Origin: Chitinophagaceae bacterium
Lineage (GTDB): Bacteria; Bacteroidota; Bacteroidia; Chitinophagales; Chitinophagaceae
Direction: 5' to 3'
Assembly: GCA_016720745.1 (NCBI GenBank)
Contig: JADKKA010000018.1
Coordinates: 372,001 to 436,000, forward strand
Length of the DNA: 64,000 nucleotides
A model generated the notes under the pieces. It worked only from the letters and a program-made list of their open reading frames with translations, searched no databases and was not told where the DNA came from. The position numbers were made by a program, and so were the translations under genes. Positions 30,855-39,264 of the stretch are shown here, piece after piece (within the stretch, counting starts at the first letter, position 1; each line of letters opens with the position of its first letter).

Positions 30855-32198
30855 ATGAACAGTAACCGACGAGTACTCCAGTTTGTTACCGGGAGTTTTT
30901 GCATTTACTTTCTTCTTTCCGTGGCGGGAACCCTGATGGGTTTTCAGTGGATGCCTTTTAAAAGAGTGAATTTGATTTCTGATGTCATGACCGGTGACTC
31001 CTCCCTGCTGATTACAGAGAAGCCCGATAGCAATCTTGTGATCATTGAAGACCTGCCCGATAAAAATTTCGAGTTATATAAGAAAGGCCGCTTCATTACC
31101 AATTTCAACCGGGATACCAGTAAATCTTCCTTAAATGGCTTTTTGCAGAAACTGGCCGAACTGAAAGCCGGCAAGAAAAGAAAGATCCGCATTGCCTATT
31201 TCGGCGACAGCATGATTGAAGGCGATCTGCTTTCCCAGACCCTGCGCAAACTGATGCAGCAACAGTTTGGTGGCAGCGGCGTTGGTTTTGTTCCCATTAC
31301 TTCACAGGTATCTAAATTCAGACAATCCGTTATTCATAATTATTCCGGGGGGTGGGAGGATGAGAGTTTTAAAAATGCCAAAACCGGTAAACTCTATTTT
31401 TCCGGACACCTGTTCCGCAGCAGTGGGGACTGGGTGCAGATGATTGACCAGACCATCTTGGATAGTGTGGCCATCCTGGAAAAAAGTTTGATCTGCGGGA
31501 ATGCACCCGGCAGTTATAGCCTGACCGTTAACGGAGGATCACAAACCATTAGTGCCCCCAATATGCTCAACCGGATCCCGCTTGCAGTGGATCGCAACAA
31601 GGGAATTAAACTTGGGGTGAGTAGCAGCAGCCTTCCGGTATATGGCATCAGCTTTGAATCACCCTCCGGAGTTTTTGTCGATAATTTTTCGTTCAGGGGT
31701 ATCACGGGGATTGAATTTGCCCGGGTGGATTCTGTTTTCATGAAAGCCATTGCGGCGAATAATCCTTATGACCTGATCATTTTTCAGTATGGGGTGAACC
31801 TGCTGTTTCGTCCGAACGACAGGAACTTCAACTGGTACGCAAAAGCCATGTTGCCCATCATTAAAAAAATCAGGAACTGTTTTCCGGCTACGGAATTCAT
31901 GGTGGTGAGTACAGCCGACCGGGCCTTCCGTTATGGCGGAGAGTATAAATCTGCGGTGGGGATTGATTCGCTGATCAAGATACAGGCCACCATGGCTTAT
32001 GAGACCGGCAGTTCTTTTTATAACCAGTTTGCTTCGATGGGTGGTACCAATTCCATTGTAGACTGGGCCAAAAGAAATCCCTCACTGGCCAATAAAGATT
32101 ATGTGCATCCCAATCACCGCGGCGCCGAAGTGCTGGGGACCTGGATGTATGAAGCCATCCTGAACGAATACAAAAAATATACCCGCACCCGCAAGTAA
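30855..32198 (+). CDS. SGNH/GDSL-hydrolase-fold protein
   Basis: 447 residues with an N-terminal membrane anchor or signal (residues 8-28). Block I of the SGNH family is seen as IAYFGDSMIEGD and the last block as DYVHPNHRG, giving the Ser and the Asp/His of the catalytic triad; the 230-residue insert between them is typical of two-lobe family members that pair with MBOAT proteins. It ends 7 bases before the MBOAT gene. Likely role: extracytoplasmic O-acyl transfer or de-esterification of a glycan (inference by analogy with PatA/PatB and AlgI/AlgX pairs). Confidence 0.85.
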   Translation: MNSNRRVLQFVTGSFCIYFLLSVAGTLMGFQWMPFKRVNLISDVMTGDSSLLITEKPDSNLVIIEDLPDKNFELYKKGRFITNFNRDTSKSSLNGFLQKLAELKAGKKRKIRIAYFGDSMIEGDLLSQTLRKLMQQQFGGSGVGFVPITSQVSKFRQSVIHNYSGGWEDESFKNAKTGKLYFSGHLFRSSGDWVQMIDQTILDSVAILEKSLICGNAPGSYSLTVNGGSQTISAPNMLNRIPLAVDRNKGIKLGVSSSSLPVYGISFESPSGVFVDNFSFRGITGIEFARVDSVFMKAIAANNPYDLIIFQYGVNLLFRPNDRNFNWYAKAMLPIIKKIRNCFPATEFMVVSTADRAFRYGGEYKSAVGIDSLIKIQATMAYETGSSFYNQFASMGGTNSIVDWAKRNPSLANKDYVHPNHRGAEVLGTWMYEAILNEYKKYTRTRK

Positions 32199-32205
32199 AT
32201 TATTT

Positions 32206-33846
32206 ATGCCATCATTCGATATACAGGCCTTCCTGCAACAATTTTTATACGATCCTAAAAACCCATTGTTATTCAACAACGGTTTTTTTGTTTTCTTCTT
32301 TGCCCTGTTTATTGCCCTTTATTATCAGTTCAGGAATAATTTTAAGCTGCGTCGTTATATCTTTTGTTTTTTCTCTCTTTACTTTTTTTATAAAGCCAGT
32401 GGAGTCTTTGTAGTCTTTGTGATCCTCTCGGCCATTGTGGATTTTGTATTATCGAATGCGATTTACCGGCAACAGAATAAAAAGAAGAAAAAGTTGTTGC
32501 TCCTGGGGAGTATTGTCTTTAACCTGGGCATGCTGTTCTATTTCAAGTACACGAATTTCTTTATTGAGACCTTTAACGGACTGCTGGATGCCGGTTTTAA
32601 TCCGCTGAATATTCTCTTACCGGTGGGAATTTCCTTTTATACTTTTGAGAACCTCAGTTATACCATTGATGTGTACCGGGGGCAGTTTGAGCCTGCCAAG
32701 AAATTCAGTGATTACCTGCTCTTCCTGTCCTTCTTCCCTAAACTGGTGATGGGACCCATTGTAAGGGCCCATGATTTTGTGCCGCAGATCAATAAGCCTT
32801 TTATCATTACTGAAAGTGATTTTGCCAAAGGGTTCTACCTGATCATTTCTGGTTTGTTCAAGAAGCTGATCATCTCCGATTACATCACGTTGAATTTTGT
32901 GAATTATATTTTTGATGACCCTTCCCGTTATACCGGTTTGGAAAACCTTTTTGCGGTCTATGCTTATGCGGTGGTGATCTATTGTGATTTCAGTGGGTAT
33001 AGTGATGTGGCGATCGGGGTAGCCAAGTGGTTAGGTTTTAGTATCCCCACCAACTTCTTATCTCCCTATCAGAGTAAAAATATCACCGAGTTCTGGCGAC
33101 GCTGGCATATTTCATTGTCTTCCTGGCTGCGGGATTATCTCTATATACCACTGGGCGGGAATAAAAAAGGCTCCGCTGCCACCTGGATATTCTCGGCTAT
33201 CTTTTTTGTCGGGGTTTTCTTTGCGGCTTATAGTGGATTCAAATTATCGCTTCCGGTATCGCTCGGTATCACCACGATCATCCTCTTGTTATTCATCCTT
33301 CCTCCCATTATTAAAAAGGATAAATCGGGTGTCACCACCAATCTCAACCTGCTCACCACCATGTTGCTGGGTGGTTTCTGGCATGGGGCCAGCTGGAATT
33401 TCCTGATCTGGGGAGCGATGCATGGGGTATCACTGGCCATTCATAAGATCTGGATGATGATCACCGGAAAGGCCTTCGCTTCTTTTAATAATAAGAAAGT
33501 GTACAATGCCATTGCAGTACTCATCACTTTCCACTTTGTTTGTTTTTGCTGGGTATTCTTCAAGGCTGCCAGTCTGGATGATGCCTTCAATATGCTGCAC
33601 CAGATCACGCACGACCTGAAGTTTAATGTATGGAATGCCTTCTTTAATAATTACTGGCCCGTACTGGCCATGATTGCCCTGGCCTTTGTACTGCATGCCA
33701 TTCCGGATAACTATGCCGACAAACTGATCAGCCGGGTGAAATTGGTACCGATGCCGGTTTACCTCTTGATCTTCTTCCTTTTTGTAATTGTGTATGGCTA
33801 TTTCAAATCATCCGAGCCGGTGATGCCGATTTATTTGCAGTTTTAG
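32206..33846 (+). CDS. MBOAT-family membrane O-acyltransferase
   Basis: 546 residues with about 11-12 hydrophobic helices. Typical MBOAT (AlgI/PatA/DltB) signatures: PVGISFYTFENLSYTIDVYRG, FPKLVMGPIVRAHDF, FWRRWHISLSSWLRDYLYIPLGG, and the catalytic His in GGFWHGASWNFLIWG. The protein moves acyl groups across the membrane for glycan esterification. It is translationally close to the upstream SGNH gene (7 bases). Its stop overlaps the stop of the convergent SGNH gene (bases 33843-33846), leaving no room for a classical terminator. Confidence 0.93.
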   Translation: MPSFDIQAFLQQFLYDPKNPLLFNNGFFVFFFALFIALYYQFRNNFKLRRYIFCFFSLYFFYKASGVFVVFVILSAIVDFVLSNAIYRQQNKKKKKLLLLGSIVFNLGMLFYFKYTNFFIETFNGLLDAGFNPLNILLPVGISFYTFENLSYTIDVYRGQFEPAKKFSDYLLFLSFFPKLVMGPIVRAHDFVPQINKPFIITESDFAKGFYLIISGLFKKLIISDYITLNFVNYIFDDPSRYTGLENLFAVYAYAVVIYCDFSGYSDVAIGVAKWLGFSIPTNFLSPYQSKNITEFWRRWHISLSSWLRDYLYIPLGGNKKGSAATWIFSAIFFVGVFFAAYSGFKLSLPVSLGITTIILLLFILPPIIKKDKSGVTTNLNLLTTMLLGGFWHGASWNFLIWGAMHGVSLAIHKIWMMITGKAFASFNNKKVYNAIAVLITFHFVCFCWVFFKAASLDDAFNMLHQITHDLKFNVWNAFFNNYWPVLAMIALAFVLHAIPDNYADKLISRVKLVPMPVYLLIFFLFVIVYGYFKSSEPVMPIYLQF

Positions 33847-34712
33847 TACGCACTCACATACGCATTATACCCCTTCGCCAGCGCATTGTACAATAACTGC
33901 CCCATGATTTTATAGGCGGTGGCGGAGAAGTGGATACCATCCCCATTCATTAAACCCTTGCGGTACCAGTTCCAGGCGGAGCCAAAGCCGTTGGTGACCC
34001 GGTACATATCCCAAACCGGTATGCTGTTGGAGGTACAATAACTAAAGAGTGAAAGATTCAGGTTCCATAATTCCCGGTTAGGCATGCCGTTTTTAAAAGA
34101 GTCGGCCGTGGTGCTGATCAGGACGGCGCATTTAGGCACTACTGATTTTAGTTTATCAATCATCTGACCAACCTGCCGGTGCAGATCATTATCGGTAATC
34201 ACATTCGCCTGCGCATCATTGGTGCCCAGGGAAATGATAAAGAGATCCGGTTGTAAGCTGGCCACCTGCTGCCAGATACTAGCGGATCCAATATAGGTTT
34301 CAAAGCGGGCACCGTTGATACCAAATGTATGATAGGCCAGTCCGGTACTATCGGCACCGTTCAAAAATCCACTGAATGTTTTAGAAGTCTGGTGTTGCCC
34401 CCCTGCCGATCCAAAAAAATCCTGCAAACCCTTTCTCACTACGGAAGAAAGATGATCAGATTGCAGGTGTGAGTCACCAATATGCACAATGGTTACTTTG
34501 CCTTTCTTTGTTTTTTTCAGTTGCTGTAAACGATGATAAAAGCTATCCAGTCCGCCGCTGTTGAAAATCCGGTTAAAGACCAGACTCACCTGCGGAAATT
34601 GTTTGGTTACCTTCTGCTCATCCAGCGGCAAGGCCTGTGCATGGGTGCTTGTCTGCCTGAAAAACAGTAACATCAGCAGGAAGGAGTATAAATATGGCTG
34701 GAATTGCTTCAT
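33843..34712 (-). CDS. Secreted SGNH/GDSL hydrolase
   Basis: 289 residues from the ATG at 34712 (MKQFQPYLYSFLLMLLFFRQTSTHAQ, signal peptide); the frame upstream is open but unlikely. All four SGNH blocks are visible: GDSHLQSD (block I Ser), a Gly-containing block II, LGTNDAQAN (block III Asn), and DGIHFS (block V Asp and His). Likely a periplasmic esterase, perhaps removing acyl groups added by the adjacent MBOAT system. It converges on the MBOAT gene with overlapping stops. Confidence 0.87.
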   Translation of the reverse strand: MKQFQPYLYSFLLMLLFFRQTSTHAQALPLDEQKVTKQFPQVSLVFNRIFNSGGLDSFYHRLQQLKKTKKGKVTIVHIGDSHLQSDHLSSVVRKGLQDFFGSAGGQHQTSKTFSGFLNGADSTGLAYHTFGINGARFETYIGSASIWQQVASLQPDLFIISLGTNDAQANVITDNDLHRQVGQMIDKLKSVVPKCAVLISTTADSFKNGMPNRELWNLNLSLFSYCTSNSIPVWDMYRVTNGFGSAWNWYRKGLMNGDGIHFSATAYKIMGQLLYNALAKGYNAYVSAY

Positions 34713-34880
34713 GTTCAGTATGCGGGGTAAGGACGCTGTCCGCTCCGGTAAAGTTGGCAAAGGTAGGCAGTCAGGGCCCGGCAGCCGGTGTTTTCACCGT
34801 AAAACTATGCTAAATATCCCCGTGCATTCCTTCGGGAGGAATGGCAATAGTCTTTATCTTCACCGCCTAAAAAAAACAGT

Positions 34881-35234
34881 ATGCAACTGACTGCCAAACT
34901 CGTACAGGTTTTACCACTGCAAACCGGCGCAGGCAAAAATGGCCAATGGAAAAAACAGGATATCATTGTAGAAACAGAAGGCCAGTATCCCAAAAAAGTT
35001 TGTGTGTCCATCTGGGGCGATAAAATTAATGAACAGGTATTGAAAGTTGGCAGTATGCTCAATATTTCATTTGATGTGGAAAGCCGCGAATACAATGGCC
35101 GCTGGTACACCGATGTAAAAGCATGGAGAGTGGAACCAGGTGGTGCTTCTGCTGCTGCAGAGGGCAGTGGCCCGATTGATCAACCGCATTTTGAAGAAGG
35201 GGCGATGGAGGAGAAGGATGATTTGCCTTTCTAG
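34881..35234 (+). CDS. DUF3127 OB-fold protein with SSB-like acidic tip
   Basis: 117 residues. The body (MQLTAKLVQVLPLQTGAGKNGQWKKQDIIVET ... WYTDVKAWRVE) is the DUF3127 OB-fold found across Bacteroidota. The C-terminus is a Gly/Ser/Ala spacer then EEGAMEEKDDLPF, which closely resembles the acidic tip of single-stranded-DNA-binding protein (DDDIPF) that recruits repair enzymes. A nucleic-acid role is therefore plausible but not shown. A -7-like TATCTTCA lies 30 bases upstream of the ATG. Confidence 0.85.
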   Translation: MQLTAKLVQVLPLQTGAGKNGQWKKQDIIVETEGQYPKKVCVSIWGDKINEQVLKVGSMLNISFDVESREYNGRWYTDVKAWRVEPGGASAAAEGSGPIDQPHFEEGAMEEKDDLPF

Positions 35235-35592
35235 TTGAGGGGTTGAGAGGTTGAGTAGTTGAGGGGGGGGGGTGCTTAACTTAAGCGGAGTCTCGCTACG
35301 GGCCTCAGGTTTGTCACCCCGGACTTGATCCGGGGTCTTTCAGAGGATGAGATTTTTTGCACAAAAAGATACCGGGTCAAGCCCGGTATGACGTACTTCT
35401 TTCCTGTTGCAGGCTGGTTAAAATCGAAAAGGCTTTTTATACTCTAGATTATATCACCCAGGGTACGGAGGCCCGGCATGCATATTACTGGCCCGTCCTT
35501 AGTTATCTAGTACTTGAATGATTCTCGAATAATTGGAGACTTGCAACCGGCTTCTACTACGTCACCCCGGACTTGATCCGGGGTCTTTATAA
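35235..35592. repeat. Non-coding gap with three copies of a GTCACCCCGGA-type repeat
   Basis: No gene is supported here. GTCACCCCGGACTTGATC followed by CGGGGTCTTT occurs at 35312-35340 and 35561-35588. An inverted relative (ATACCGGGTCAAGCCCGG) is at 35369-35395. Each copy contains an internal CCCCGGA...TCCGGGG hairpin. The first 30 bases also hold a G-rich simple repeat of GTTGAG(A/T) units ending in a 10-G run. The second copy abuts the rpoN stop by four bases and may fold as its terminator. Confidence 0.75.
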
Positions 35593-37083
35593 CTACAACT
35601 CTTTACGCAGCCGCGCCACCGGAATATTCAACTGCTCCCGGTATTTAGCCACGGTACGACGGGCAATATTGTATCCTTTTTCCTGGAGTAATTCGGTGAG
35701 TCTCTCATCACTCAGCGGATGTTTTTTATCTTCTGCCTCGATCAGGTCGCTGAGGATTTTTTTCACTTCACGGGTGGAGACTTCTTCTCCGCTATCCGTG
35801 CTCAATGATTCACTGAAGAAAAATTTCAACCGGTAAGTACCGAATTCAGTTTGTACAAACTTGCTGTTGGCTACCCGGCTAACGGTCGAGATATCGAGAT
35901 TGGTTTTCTCCGCAATATCTTTAAGAATCATTGGTTTTAGTTCGGTCTCATCACCGGTGAGAAAGAAATCATACTGGTGCTCCATGATGGCATTCATGGT
36001 ACTCAGCAGGGTATGCTGTCTTTGTTTGATGGCATCAATAAACCATTTGGCCGCATCAATTTTCTGTTTGATAAAAAGAACGGCTTCTTTCTGTCGCTTA
36101 TCTTTCTTCGCACCACGGTCATATTCTTTCAGCATATCACGATAGCCTTCGCTGATCCGGAGTTCAGGAGCATTGCGGCTATTGAGGGTTAGTTCCAGTT
36201 TACCGGCATTATTCATGATAAAGAAATCCGGCACTACATAATTTTCTGCCTTGCTCATCTCCCCCAGGTTACCACCGGGTTTGGGGTTGAGGCGGATGAT
36301 CCATTGCATTACTTCTTTCAGCTGATCATCATCCAGGTCCAGTCCGCGCTGAATTTTTTCATAGTGCTTCTTGGTAAACTCATCAAAGTATTTTGAAATG
36401 GCGCGGATGGCCAGGTCCACCGGTTTGCCTTCATCTTTCTGACGATATAATTGAATGAGTAAACATTCCCGCAGATCACGGGCTGCCACACCGGGTGGAT
36501 CAAAATGCTGGATCCTTTTGATCAGGGATTCCACTTCGGCTTCGGTGGCGGAAATATTCTGACGAAAAGCCAGATCATCTACAATGGCGGAGGTTTCGCG
36601 GCGGAGGTAACCATCTTCATCCAGACTACCGACAATCTGTTCGGCAATGGCCTGTTCTTTTTCTTCCAGTCGAAGAAGTCCCAGCTGCGTAGTCATCAGT
36701 TCATAAAAACTGGTTTCTGCTTTATAGGGCAGTTGCCGGCCTTCATCTTCCTCGGGATAATTATCATCGCGGAGTTTATAATCGCCTACTTCATCATCAC
36801 CTTCCTGCACATAATCGCTGATATCAATATTCTCGTATTCATCTTCACTGCCATCTTTCTCTTCAAAATCCTCTTCTCCGTTTTCGCTGAATTCATCTTT
36901 TAATTCATCTGCTCCTTCTTCATGCTTCTCCTCATCCAGTTCCAGAGCCGGGTTTTCTTCCAGCTCTTCTTTAATCCGGATCTCCAGATTGGCCGTAGGT
37001 ACCTGCAGCAGTTTCATGAGCTGAATCTGCTGGGGCGACAGTTTTTGCAGTAGTTTCTGCTGTAAACTTTGGCTTAGGGCCAT
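35593..37083 (-). CDS. rpoN: RNA polymerase sigma-54 factor
   Basis: 496 residues with the three sigma-54 regions: a Gln/Leu-rich region I (SQSLQQKLLQKLSPQQIQLMKLLQ) that meets the AAA+ activator, an unusually long acidic region II (residues about 50-115, rich in Asp/Glu), and region III with the HTH (LDISTVSRVANSKFVQTEFG) and the RpoN box ARRTVAKYRE at 474-483, which reads the -24 element. Its regulon depends on bacterial enhancer-binding proteins that are not in this window. Confidence 0.96.
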   Translation of the reverse strand: MALSQSLQQKLLQKLSPQQIQLMKLLQVPTANLEIRIKEELEENPALELDEEKHEEGADELKDEFSENGEEDFEEKDGSEDEYENIDISDYVQEGDDEVGDYKLRDDNYPEEDEGRQLPYKAETSFYELMTTQLGLLRLEEKEQAIAEQIVGSLDEDGYLRRETSAIVDDLAFRQNISATEAEVESLIKRIQHFDPPGVAARDLRECLLIQLYRQKDEGKPVDLAIRAISKYFDEFTKKHYEKIQRGLDLDDDQLKEVMQWIIRLNPKPGGNLGEMSKAENYVVPDFFIMNNAGKLELTLNSRNAPELRISEGYRDMLKEYDRGAKKDKRQKEAVLFIKQKIDAAKWFIDAIKQRQHTLLSTMNAIMEHQYDFFLTGDETELKPMILKDIAEKTNLDISTVSRVANSKFVQTEFGTYRLKFFFSESLSTDSGEEVSTREVKKILSDLIEAEDKKHPLSDERLTELLQEKGYNIARRTVAKYREQLNIPVARLRKEL

Positions 37084-37217
37084 GGTTCGTTAATATTATT
37101 CAACAGTGTCTCCCGCAAGGGAAACGGTTGAGTGGTTTTTTTGATTCTGGCGTTTTTATAAAATTTCCGCCTTTGCACAAAAATAATGCCGTAAATTTAG
37201 ATACAAATAAATAAAAG

Positions 37218-37685
37218 ATGCGGGAACGGATTTGCTATTTTCTTGTTGTGTTGTTGTTAATCTTTTCCGGGAATATTTCCGGGCAGCAAGTCCCTGTAAA
37301 TGATACCGTTTGGCTGATGAACTGGGATTGTCTGGGCAAATCCGCCTCCAGCCCTGAGCCCCGTAAATTTTTGGTGTTCAGGCAGCAGGAATTCAGAAAA
37401 ATGCCCATCCGGAAGGAGTTTTTGGAGGGATTTGATTTTGAAAAGATGCTAAGGCTGGATTTTGCAAAGCCGGCCAGCACTGGGCCGGGTAAACCTTACG
37501 GGAACTATCTCTTACAAAAAGCACCGCTGGCAGCAGGATATTATACTGCAGGGCTGGGTATCATCTGTAAAAAAGAATGGCAGTTGGATAAAATTACCCC
37601 CATGGCCTTACGATTCAGGCTGGGCTCGTTGGATTATGTGAATTGGATGGAACAAAAGCCCAATGCCATCAGGCCGGGTAGATAG
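37218..37685 (+). CDS. Secreted protein of unknown function
   Basis: 155 residues with a signal peptide (MRERICYFLVVLLLIFSGNISGQ). The mature part is about 130 residues, with two Cys (NWDCLG and GIICKK) that could form a disulfide, and no repeat or catalytic motif I can name. It diverges from rpoN across 134 bases and converges on the aminotransferase gene (20-base gap). Confidence 0.6.
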   Translation: MRERICYFLVVLLLIFSGNISGQQVPVNDTVWLMNWDCLGKSASSPEPRKFLVFRQQEFRKMPIRKEFLEGFDFEKMLRLDFAKPASTGPGKPYGNYLLQKAPLAAGYYTAGLGIICKKEWQLDKITPMALRFRLGSLDYVNWMEQKPNAIRPGR

Positions 37686-37705
37686 TATTCGGGTTCAACT
37701 TATAC

Positions 37706-38923
37706 TTAAACGGTGGTTGCCTCTTTACTCAGCACCTGTTGAATCACCGCAACAATCTTATCTCCTTTTTCTTTTAACTGATCTTCCGTCCATGCCAGAC
37801 TGATAGAAGTACAGATACACCGGCTCATCACGGCATCACTGGCGGAGAAATCTTTATTGGCCTGTTCCATCAATCGTGTTTTGATTTCCGGACTCAGGGC
37901 ATTGAGGGTGATGGCATTTTTCAGGTGATCCCATTTGCGGATATAGTGCCAGTTATTATCGAACCAGTAGAAATTACCAGGAAGGATGCCCTGTGCTTTT
38001 AATTCGGCCACCACGGCCTTTGTAATGGCTTCGGTGGGCAGGAACCAGCAGAGGAAACTGCAGCTGTCGCCTTCCGGATCAGGGATGCGGCGGAAACTGA
38101 TCTCCGGTACCTGGGAGAGAATATTTTTAAGCGCAGTATGATTCTTTTTCTGATCGGCCAGGAATTCAGGCAGTCTTTTAATCTGTGCCAGTCCAACAGC
38201 TGCGTGTAATTCCGAGATCCTGAAATTATAACCAATAAAAGGATGCAGGTCTGCTCCGCGATCAACACCAAGGTGATCATGTCCATGATCGGTATAACCA
38301 TCGGATTTGATATAGACATCTTCGCGGTTGGTCATTACCACACCGCCTTCGGCACAGGTCATCGTTTTTACATAATCGAATGAAAAGGTACCCGCATCAC
38401 CGATCGTGCCCAGCTGTTTTCCTTTATAAGAACCGCCGATACTCTGGCAGGCATCTTCCAGTAAGATCAAATTATGCTCTTTGCAAATAGCAACCAGCGC
38501 ATCCATATCCGCCATACTGCCGCACATGTGTACAGGCATGATGGCTTTTGTTTTCGGGGTAATGGCTTTGCGAACGGCATCCGGATTCAGGGTGAGGGTA
38601 TCATCCACATCCACCAGCACGGGAACCGCACCCACACTCAATACGGCTTCAAAGGAAGCAACGAATGTAAAAGCGGGGGTGATCACTTCATCTCCATATC
38701 CAATACCGAGTACACTGAGTGCCGTGGTTAAGGCAGCTGTTCCGCTGGAAGTGAGCTGGGCATACTGACAGCCGAAAGTGGAGCAGATAGCCGCTTCCAG
38801 TTCCTTGCTTTTCCAATGGCCCTTGCGCATCGCATCAAATCCATAACGCATCAGTACCCCGTTATCGAGTACATCGTTCAGTTCTTTTCTTTCCAGATCA
38901 CTCCAGCGTTCGTAACCAGGCAT
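37706..38923 (-). CDS. DegT/DnrJ/EryC1/StrS-family PLP aminotransferase
   Basis: 405 residues. The PLP lysine is in FSFDYVKTMTCAEGGVV, and the substrate-binding and dimer segments LTSSGTAALTTALSVLGIG, VITPAFTFVASFEAV and LILLEDACQSIGG are all in place. The family transaminates keto sugars for surface glycans or antibiotics. No sugar-nucleotide genes are adjacent, so the substrate is not clear from context. Confidence 0.93.
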   Translation of the reverse strand: MPGYERWSDLERKELNDVLDNGVLMRYGFDAMRKGHWKSKELEAAICSTFGCQYAQLTSSGTAALTTALSVLGIGYGDEVITPAFTFVASFEAVLSVGAVPVLVDVDDTLTLNPDAVRKAITPKTKAIMPVHMCGSMADMDALVAICKEHNLILLEDACQSIGGSYKGKQLGTIGDAGTFSFDYVKTMTCAEGGVVMTNREDVYIKSDGYTDHGHDHLGVDRGADLHPFIGYNFRISELHAAVGLAQIKRLPEFLADQKKNHTALKNILSQVPEISFRRIPDPEGDSCSFLCWFLPTEAITKAVVAELKAQGILPGNFYWFDNNWHYIRKWDHLKNAITLNALSPEIKTRLMEQANKDFSASDAVMSRCICTSISLAWTEDQLKEKGDKIVAVIQQVLSKEATTV

Positions 38924-39264
38924 GGGGATTATTTTAAATGATAAATTTTATATTTTGAATGGATGTACCGGCAAAGGTAAATTATTTTGAATGTTGAATG
39001 GGAGGGGGTTTTTTCAACGCAGAGGCACGGAGGCGCAGAGAATTTTTCTTAGCGTCCTTGCGTCTTCGCGGTTAAATTTCTCTCTGCGAAAACTCCCTGT
39101 TCTCTGCTGTGAATTTCTCTTTGCGTGAAATACAAGTTCCCTCACTTCGTTCGGGATGACAGCGATGGGTAGGGGTCAGGGAAATACAAGATTTCTCGCT
39201 TTGCTCGAAATAGTAAAATTCTCTGCGAAACCTCTCCGTTCTCTGCGGCTCTGCGGTGAACCAC
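38924..39264. repeat. Intergenic region filled with degenerate dispersed repeats
   Basis: No gene. From 39008 to 39260 there are alternating-orientation copies of the CGCAGAG / CTCTGCG repeat family (CAACGCAGAGGCACGGAGG, CTCTGCGAAAACTC, TTCTCTGCGGCTCTGCGG) with a CACTTCGTTCGGGATGACA segment at about 39142-39160, another commonly dispersed unit. It lies between the starts of the aminotransferase and the end of the GHL10 gene. Confidence 0.7.

Noticed and set aside
32800..33000. Mobile element or phage genes anywhere in the window
   Set aside because: No transposase, integrase, capsid or plasmid replication motif was found on either strand.
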